DNA of 64,000 nucleotides, from assembly GCA_031292255.1 (NCBI GenBank), contig JARLHN010000034.1, positions 62,001 to 126,000 of the forward strand, written 5' to 3'. Under the pieces are notes generated by a model. It was not told where the DNA came from. It worked only from the letters and a program-made list of their open reading frames with translations, and did no database searches. The DNA is from Oryzomonas sp. Lineage in GTDB: Bacteria > Desulfobacterota > Desulfuromonadia > Geobacterales > Pseudopelobacteraceae. Numbering within the stretch: position 1 is the first letter of the stretch; each line of letters opens with the position of its first letter. The position numbers and the translations under genes were made by a program. Shown here piece by piece: positions 59,607-64,000 of the stretch.

Positions 59607-60530
59607 ATGCCTATAGTTATCAGCACGAACGTCATAGAACAGATCGGCGCCACGCCGTTGGTGAAACTTTCCGGAATGACGGAACAAGGGGCGGCCGCCA
59701 TCTACGCCAAGGTTGAATTCTTTAACCCGGGCGGCAGCATCAAGGACCGCATCGCCCTGGCGATGATCGAACAGGCCGAGCGGGATGGCTGTATCAGGCC
59801 GGGGGGCACGATCGTCGAGCCGACCAGCGGCAATACCGGTATTGGCCTGGCACTGGTCTGTGCGGTGAAGGGGTACCGGCTGGTGCTGACCATGCCCGAA
59901 TCCATGAGCCTGGAGCGGCGGCGCCTATTAACGGCTTACCGGGCCGAACTGGTGCTGACGCCGGCTTCGCAAGGCATGAAGGGGGCGGTGCAGAAGGCTG
60001 AAGAACTGGCTACCGGAAATGGCTGGCTGCTGCCGCAGCAGTTCAACAATCCTGCCAACCCGGAGGCCCATCGCCGTACGACCGGCCCTGAGATCATCGC
60101 TGCGATGAAGGGGTTGAGCATCGACGGCTTCGTGGCCGGGGTCGGTACAGGAGGCACCATTACCGGCGCCGGCGAGGTGCTCCGCCGGCACAATCCGGCT
60201 GTCCACATCGCTGCCGTCGAGCCGGCCGGATCTCCCGTACTATCCGGCGGGCAGGCCGGCCCCCATAAGATTCAAGGGATCGGGGCCGGCTTCATTCCGG
60301 AAGTGCTCAATACCTCCATCTACCAAGAGGTGATTGCCGTGTCGGATGCGGACGCCTATAGCGCTGCCCGAATGCTGGCAGCCAAACAGGGGCTCTTGTG
60401 CGGGATATCGAGCGGCGCGGCGCTGGCCGGTGCAGTGCGGGTGGCTCAAAAGCTGGGGGCCGGCAAGAACGTTGTGGTGGTGTTGCCGGATACGGGGGAG
60501 CGCTATCTCTCCATGGATGTGTTCGATTAG
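59607..60530 (+). CDS. cysK: cysteine synthase (O-acetylserine sulfhydrylase)
   Basis: A 307-aa PLP enzyme: IGATPLVKL, KVEFFNPGGSIKDRIALAMI with the PLP lysine in the usual PGGSIKDR, EPTSGNTGIGLALV and GTGGTITGAGEVLR. It makes cysteine from O-acetylserine and sulfide. ATG 59607 matches the family N terminus (MPIVISTNVIEQIGATPL); GTG 59589 is possible and has GGAAATCA upstream. A palindromic element abuts the stop. Confidence 0.95.
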   Translation: MPIVISTNVIEQIGATPLVKLSGMTEQGAAAIYAKVEFFNPGGSIKDRIALAMIEQAERDGCIRPGGTIVEPTSGNTGIGLALVCAVKGYRLVLTMPESMSLERRRLLTAYRAELVLTPASQGMKGAVQKAEELATGNGWLLPQQFNNPANPEAHRRTTGPEIIAAMKGLSIDGFVAGVGTGGTITGAGEVLRRHNPAVHIAAVEPAGSPVLSGGQAGPHKIQGIGAGFIPEVLNTSIYQEVIAVSDADAYSAARMLAAKQGLLCGISSGAALAGAVRVAQKLGAGKNVVVVLPDTGERYLSMDVFD

Positions 60531-60672
60531 CAGGTTGTTGAAAAAAACAGCTATCTCGCCGCCGTCCTCGAAAGCCGCCTTGTGCGGCGTAGCGCTGCTA
60601 CGCCTTCGCGAGGCTTTCTGCGGGTGCAACGATCTGACTGTTTTTGAACAGACTGAGTTTTTCAGCAACCTG
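60531..60672. repeat. palindromic element after cysK
   Basis: The ends CAGGTTGTTGAAAAA and TTTTTCAGCAACCTG pair with one mismatch; the centre GCGGCGTAGCGCTGCTACGC then CTTCGC matches the 53628 and 54381 elements. It begins on the base after the TAG. Confidence 0.82.
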
Positions 60673-60685
60673 TTTGCCGGTGTCC

Positions 60686-61138
60686 TTAGTCCAGGTCCAG
60701 GATCATGGCGTTTTCGTCACAGTCCGGGAACTTGACGCACTTGATGCAGTCGCCCCATACCTTGTGGGGCAGCTCTGACTTGTCCACCAGTCGGAAGCCG
60801 AGCTTGGCGAAGAACTCGGGTTTGTAGGTGAGGCAGAAGATGCGTTTGAGGCCGATCTGACGCGCTTCGCTGATGCAGGCCTGCACCAGTTGACTGCCGA
60901 TGCCCTTGCGGCCGACCTCTTCGGCTACCGCAACGGAGCGTACCTCGGCCAGATCATCCCAGACGATATGGAGGGCGGCGGTCCCCAGGAGGGTGCCGTC
61001 ATCCGCGGAAACAAAAAAATCGCGCAGCGATTCATACAGTTCCGACAGGGAGCGGGAAAGCATATCCCCCTGGCCGGCATACTTCATCAACAGCTTCTGG
61101 ATTTCCTTGACGTCATTTATCTGGGCCTTACGGATCAT
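60686..61138 (-). CDS. GNAT acetyltransferase, short ArgA-like (N-acetylglutamate synthase candidate)
   Basis: A 150-aa GNAT domain: RKAQINDVKEIQKLLMKYA, EVRSVAVAEEVGRKGIGSQL with the acetyl-CoA loop (V-x-R-K-G-I-G), and the C-terminal ELPHKVWGDCIKCVKFPDCD. I associate that ending with the short, stand-alone N-acetylglutamate synthases of arginine biosynthesis. It is 21 nt downstream of ybaK and probably shares its transcript. Confidence 0.85.
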   Translation of the reverse strand: MIRKAQINDVKEIQKLLMKYAGQGDMLSRSLSELYESLRDFFVSADDGTLLGTAALHIVWDDLAEVRSVAVAEEVGRKGIGSQLVQACISEARQIGLKRIFCLTYKPEFFAKLGFRLVDKSELPHKVWGDCIKCVKFPDCDENAMILDLD

Positions 61139-61159
61139 TTTTTTCTCCTTGGGACACTG

Positions 61160-61642
61160 TCATATCCCCACGCGTACCATGACCGGTCTCAGCACCCTCA
61201 CCAGGTCCGACGGTGCCATCCCTACCAGGTACCCACGCTTTCCGCCATTGATGTAGATCTTCTCCAACCCGGTGATGGTCTCCTCCAGATACACCGGCAT
61301 CGGCCTGCGCGTGCCGAAAGGCGAGGTGCCTCCCACCTGGTAGCCGCTGTGCTTTTGGGCTGTTTCCGGCGAGCAGGGGGTGATCTGCTTGACGCCGATT
61401 ATCCGGGACAACTCCTTGGTCGAAACCTGTAAATCGCCGTGCATCAGGATGATGAGCGGTTTCTTGGCATCATCCTCCATGATCAGGGTCTTGATCACGC
61501 AATGTTCGCCAACCCCCAGTTCGCGGGAGGAAACCGCAGTGCCCCCTTTTTCCTCGTAGGCGTAGATATGGTCCGTGAATTCGACCTTTTCGGCCCGCAA
61601 TTGGCGGATGGCGGGGGTTATGGGCGTTTTATCCTTTGCCAT
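61160..61642 (-). CDS. ybaK: Cys-tRNA(Pro) deacylase YbaK/EbsC
   Basis: A 160-aa editing protein with the YbaK fold: TPAIRQLRAEKVEFTDHIYA, VIKTLIMEDDAKKPLIILMH, YQVGGTSPFGTRRPMPVYLE with the conserved GG-SPFG. It hydrolyses misacylated Cys-tRNA(Pro). First gene of a two-gene minus-strand unit with the acetyltransferase. Confidence 0.93.
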   Translation of the reverse strand: MAKDKTPITPAIRQLRAEKVEFTDHIYAYEEKGGTAVSSRELGVGEHCVIKTLIMEDDAKKPLIILMHGDLQVSTKELSRIIGVKQITPCSPETAQKHSGYQVGGTSPFGTRRPMPVYLEETITGLEKIYINGGKRGYLVGMAPSDLVRVLRPVMVRVGI

Positions 61643-61832
61643 TTCTTGAAACCTTGTAATTTGCCGCGGAGACTCGGAAAAAATCGGGAGTAAGGCATAA
61701 ATCCTAAAATTAAAACAAAACCGGAAAGATACATTTAACCTAATAAAAGCATTTGCCGTTTTAAGGTTAAAATGAATGATTTTGTTTTTTGTTTGTCAGC
61801 AGTTCTCCATATCCCTGTGGTAGATGTCGAAT
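61643..61832. other. AT-rich spacer between ybaK and hypE
   Basis: It contains a weak dyad (TTAACCT...AGGTTAA) and A/T-rich runs that would serve as the ybaK promoter and hypE 3' region. No gene is seen. Confidence 0.4.
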
Positions 61833-62846
61833 TCAACAGATCCTGGGCAGTTGCTCCCCGGCCAGCATCTCCACCGCCCGCGTGCCGCCCACGCTGGTTT
61901 CCATGCGGACCCGGCCCGGTTCTCCGTCAACGACCTCGCCGATGATGGCGGCGTGGGCGCCGAGGGGATGCCGTTTCATCGTTGCCACGATCCGTTCCGC
62001 GGCCTGGGGTGCGACGAAGGCCAGCAGTTTCCCCTCGTTGGCGACGAAGAGCGGGTCAAGGCCGAGGATCGAGCAGACTCCGCGTACCGCCGGGTTCACC
62101 GGAATTTGCTGCTCGCGCAGGGTAATTGCCACGCCCGACTGCTGGGCGATTTCCTTGATGGTGGTGGCAATGCCGCCGCGGGTCGGGTCGCGGAGCACGT
62201 GCAGCTGATCTCCCGCCTCGGCGATGGTGTCTGCCACCAGGCTGTTGAGGGCGGCCGAGTCGCTGCGGATGTCGGTCCCGACGTTGAGCCCTTCGCGGCC
62301 GGCCATGACGGCAATGCCGTGGTCGCCCACGGTGCCGTTGATTATGATCATGTCGCCCGGTCGGGCATTGGCGCCGTGAATGTCGAGGTCGTGCTCCATG
62401 GCGCCTATCCCGGCGGTTGTGATGAATATCTTGTCCGCCTTGCCGCGGGGGACGACCTTGGTGTCGCCGGTTACGATCCGTACTTCGGCTTTGTCGGCGG
62501 CTTGGCGCATGTCGTCCAGCACGGTCTTCAGGTCGGCCCGGCTGAAACCCTCTTCGATGATCAGGCCGACGCTCAGATAGAGAGGCCGCGCACCCATCAT
62601 GGCCAAGTCGTTCACCGTGCCGTGGACCGCCAGACTGCCGATGGTACCGCCGGGGAAAAAGATCGGATCGACCACGAAGGAATCGGTAGTGTAGGCCAAC
62701 CGTCCAGCAATCGGGGCCAGAAGGGCCGCATCGTTCTGCCCGGAAGGGGCGATTCCGCTCAGTGCGGGAATGATCAGTTCATCCAAAAGTTGGTGGGAAA
62801 GCCGGCCGCCACTGCCATGGCCGAGAAGGATGAGGTCGTTGTTCAC
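61833..62846 (-). CDS. hypE: hydrogenase maturation factor HypE
   Basis: A 337-aa protein that dehydrates the thiocarboxamide on its C-terminal Cys to thiocyanate, the CN source for [NiFe] hydrogenases. LGHGSGGRLSHQLLDELIIP, YTTDSFVVDPIFFPGGTIGS then LAVHGTVNDLAMMGARP, and the C-terminal ...LPRIC with the final Cys are diagnostic. No other hyp gene is in the window; the remainder of the system presumably lies elsewhere. Confidence 0.95.
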   Translation of the reverse strand: MNNDLILLGHGSGGRLSHQLLDELIIPALSGIAPSGQNDAALLAPIAGRLAYTTDSFVVDPIFFPGGTIGSLAVHGTVNDLAMMGARPLYLSVGLIIEEGFSRADLKTVLDDMRQAADKAEVRIVTGDTKVVPRGKADKIFITTAGIGAMEHDLDIHGANARPGDMIIINGTVGDHGIAVMAGREGLNVGTDIRSDSAALNSLVADTIAEAGDQLHVLRDPTRGGIATTIKEIAQQSGVAITLREQQIPVNPAVRGVCSILGLDPLFVANEGKLLAFVAPQAAERIVATMKRHPLGAHAAIIGEVVDGEPGRVRMETSVGGTRAVEMLAGEQLPRIC

Positions 62847-63007
62847 GGTGAGGTTGAGTCTCCTGCCGATTATTTTTACCTACAATAGCACGAAAGGCCT
62901 ACATTGTCACGGCAGCTTTTTCTATTCACTTTGCCGGGCGGTTCATGATAAGAGTACCCAACTTTGAAAAATCCCGTCGAGAAGCGGGAGAGCAGGCGGA
63001 GGATCGG

Positions 63008-64000
63008 ATGACTGAATACAGGCCACTGGAAAAGCTGCCGGATACGGCGGGATACAAACAGGGCGATGTGCTGGTGCTGGTTGGGGAACTTTTTGGCCGC
63101 GGGTATGCCAACGGTCTGGTGGAGGAGGCCCGGCGCATCGGCATGGACGTGATCGGCACTACCGTGGGCCGCCGCGACAGCGACGGTTCCTTGCGGCGGT
63201 TGAGCGCCGATGAGCTGGCTGAGGCCGAAACGCTGCTGGGGGGGAGCGTCATCAACATCCCGCTGGAAGCGGGCTTTGACATGGAACAGGTGGATGGGCA
63301 GCCGTCGGTCGCCGAACAGCTCAAGAAGGCCAAGCTGGACGAGTGGGCTTCCATCAGTTTCAGCCCTGATTTTATCGAGAAGGCGAGGAATGCCGGTACG
63401 GCCCGTATCCGCGCCGCGCTGGCGCAGGTGATGCAGCAGCTCGCACCACGCATTCCGGCCGGAGCCAATGTGCTTTTTGCCCATTCCATGGCCGGCGGCA
63501 TACCCCGGGCGCGAGTCTTCATGCCGCTCCTCAATCGGGTATTCAAGGGAACCGGCGACAAATACCTTGCCTCGGAGGGGTTCTGGAACAGCGATCTGGG
63601 ACGCCTGTGCGACGCCAGTTTCAACGAGGTGACGGGCGATACCTTCCGCTATCTGATCGATGAGTCTGCCGTTCTGCGCGGGGAACTCGCCGCAGCGGGC
63701 GGGCAGGTTCGCTACGCCGCCTACGGCTACCATGGCACCTCCGTTTTGGTGGGGGGTGAGTACCGCTGGCAGTCCTACACCCCCTACGTGCAGGGGTGGG
63801 CCAAGATGCGCCTCGAGGCGATCGCTGCCGAGGCGACCGGGAACGGTGTTGTCGCCACGGTGTTCAACTGCCCCGAGATACAGACCAACTCCAGCGCCCT
63901 TTTCCTGGGGGTGGAGATATCGCTGTACCCGTTGTTGTCTGCCATTCGGCGGGTGGCCGGCGAGCGGGCCGCTGCACCGCTCTTTGAGCGATGCCAGGCG
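63008..64000 (+). CDS. FabMG-like enoyl-ACP reductase family protein (3' end outside window)
   Basis: The frame is open from ATG 63008 to the end, giving 331 codons. GGAGGATCGG lies directly before the ATG; an in-frame ATG at 62945 is less likely. The protein starts TEYRPLEKLPDTAGYKQGDV, then LVLVGELFGRGYANGLVEEA (Rossmann-like nucleotide-binding), then IGTTVGRRDSDGSLRRL and NVLFAHSMAGGIPRARVFMP. I recognise this from memory as the FabMG-type family annotated in Geobacter-like genomes, but no diagnostic motif confirms the reaction. Confidence 0.6.
   Translation, partial: MTEYRPLEKLPDTAGYKQGDVLVLVGELFGRGYANGLVEEARRIGMDVIGTTVGRRDSDGSLRRLSADELAEAETLLGGSVINIPLEAGFDMEQVDGQPSVAEQLKKAKLDEWASISFSPDFIEKARNAGTARIRAALAQVMQQLAPRIPAGANVLFAHSMAGGIPRARVFMPLLNRVFKGTGDKYLASEGFWNSDLGRLCDASFNEVTGDTFRYLIDESAVLRGELAAAGGQVRYAAYGYHGTSVLVGGEYRWQSYTPYVQGWAKMRLEAIAAEATGNGVVATVFNCPEIQTNSSALFLGVEISLYPLLSAIRRVAGERAAAPLFERCQA

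Overview
The window (about 57-60% GC by eye) looks like chromosome from a Geobacteraceae-type member of the Desulfuromonadota. The main reasons are periplasmic multihaem c-type cytochromes next to a DUF3373-type porin, an anaerobic 5-hydroxybenzimidazole synthase-like ThiC paralogue inside a cobamide operon, the hopanoid genes hpnJ/hpnK, many short Geobacter-like conserved proteins, and dense short palindromic repeats. Species cannot be fixed from the sequence alone. No complete tRNA, rRNA or CRISPR array was seen.

Layout. 1-2733: tail of an RND efflux operon (RND permease, C-GCAxxG-C-C protein, DUF2892, ArsR regulator, 29-aa membrane peptide). 2907-9834 (minus): a metalloid/extracellular-electron-transfer-like cluster with a DUF3373 porin, a small periplasmic protein, an octahaem OTR-family cytochrome and a nine/ten-haem cytochrome, plus a decayed flavodiiron fragment. 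10262-15350: a mobile island made of a five-gene minus-strand operon (ribbon-helix-helix protein, Rep_trans-like initiator, two small ORFs, large serine recombinase), a second recombinase remnant, AT-rich membrane ORFs and a tRNA-3'-end-like remnant. 15480-21630: housekeeping (BioD/DRTGG ATPase, yceH, hflX, fabI, trmB). 21685-25215: tonB, cbiA, a cobalamin riboswitch, cbiM and a CbiN-like subunit. 25212-31548: recO, ChaN-like lipoprotein, polA, DUF4177, IclR regulator. 31685-33616: a candidate 6S RNA with a strong promoter, then polysaccharide deacetylase, Cys-rich and PilZ proteins. 33799-40981: proC, EamA, hpnK, hpnJ, hydrolase, DUF3108 and small proteins, including a 50-aa Cys-rich peptide. 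41220-43929: S1/P1-like nuclease, DUF1003, CAP and HNH proteins. 51200-44069 (minus): a second cobalamin riboswitch with its own terminator leads a lower-ligand/nucleotide-loop operon cobU-cobT-pabBC-bzaF-PPC-cobS-cobC. 51397-53810: sigma70 promoter, CIRCE, groES, groEL, terminator. 54062-64000: cupin, hemH, cyclophilin, DUF4139, comF, Rrf2-cysK, GNAT, ybaK, hypE and the start of a FabMG-like gene.

How the parts fit. The two cobalamin riboswitches would tie cobalt uptake (cbiM), corrin amidation (cbiA lies just upstream of the first switch) and nucleotide-loop assembly to cobamide supply. bzaF in place of bluB fits an anaerobic lower-ligand route. The porin plus cytochromes form a plausible outer-membrane/periplasmic electron conduit.

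The most unusual signal is a family of 40-200 bp imperfect palindromes. Seven of the eight copies recognised start 0-5 nt from a stop codon, and related copies bracket groEL. A second, GC-rich short repeat family has entered reading frames (cbiA, polA, the end of pabBC). HflX appears to lack any AUG/GUG/UUG start for its conserved N terminus and probably starts at AUC. Family names given here come from motif recognition without database searches.
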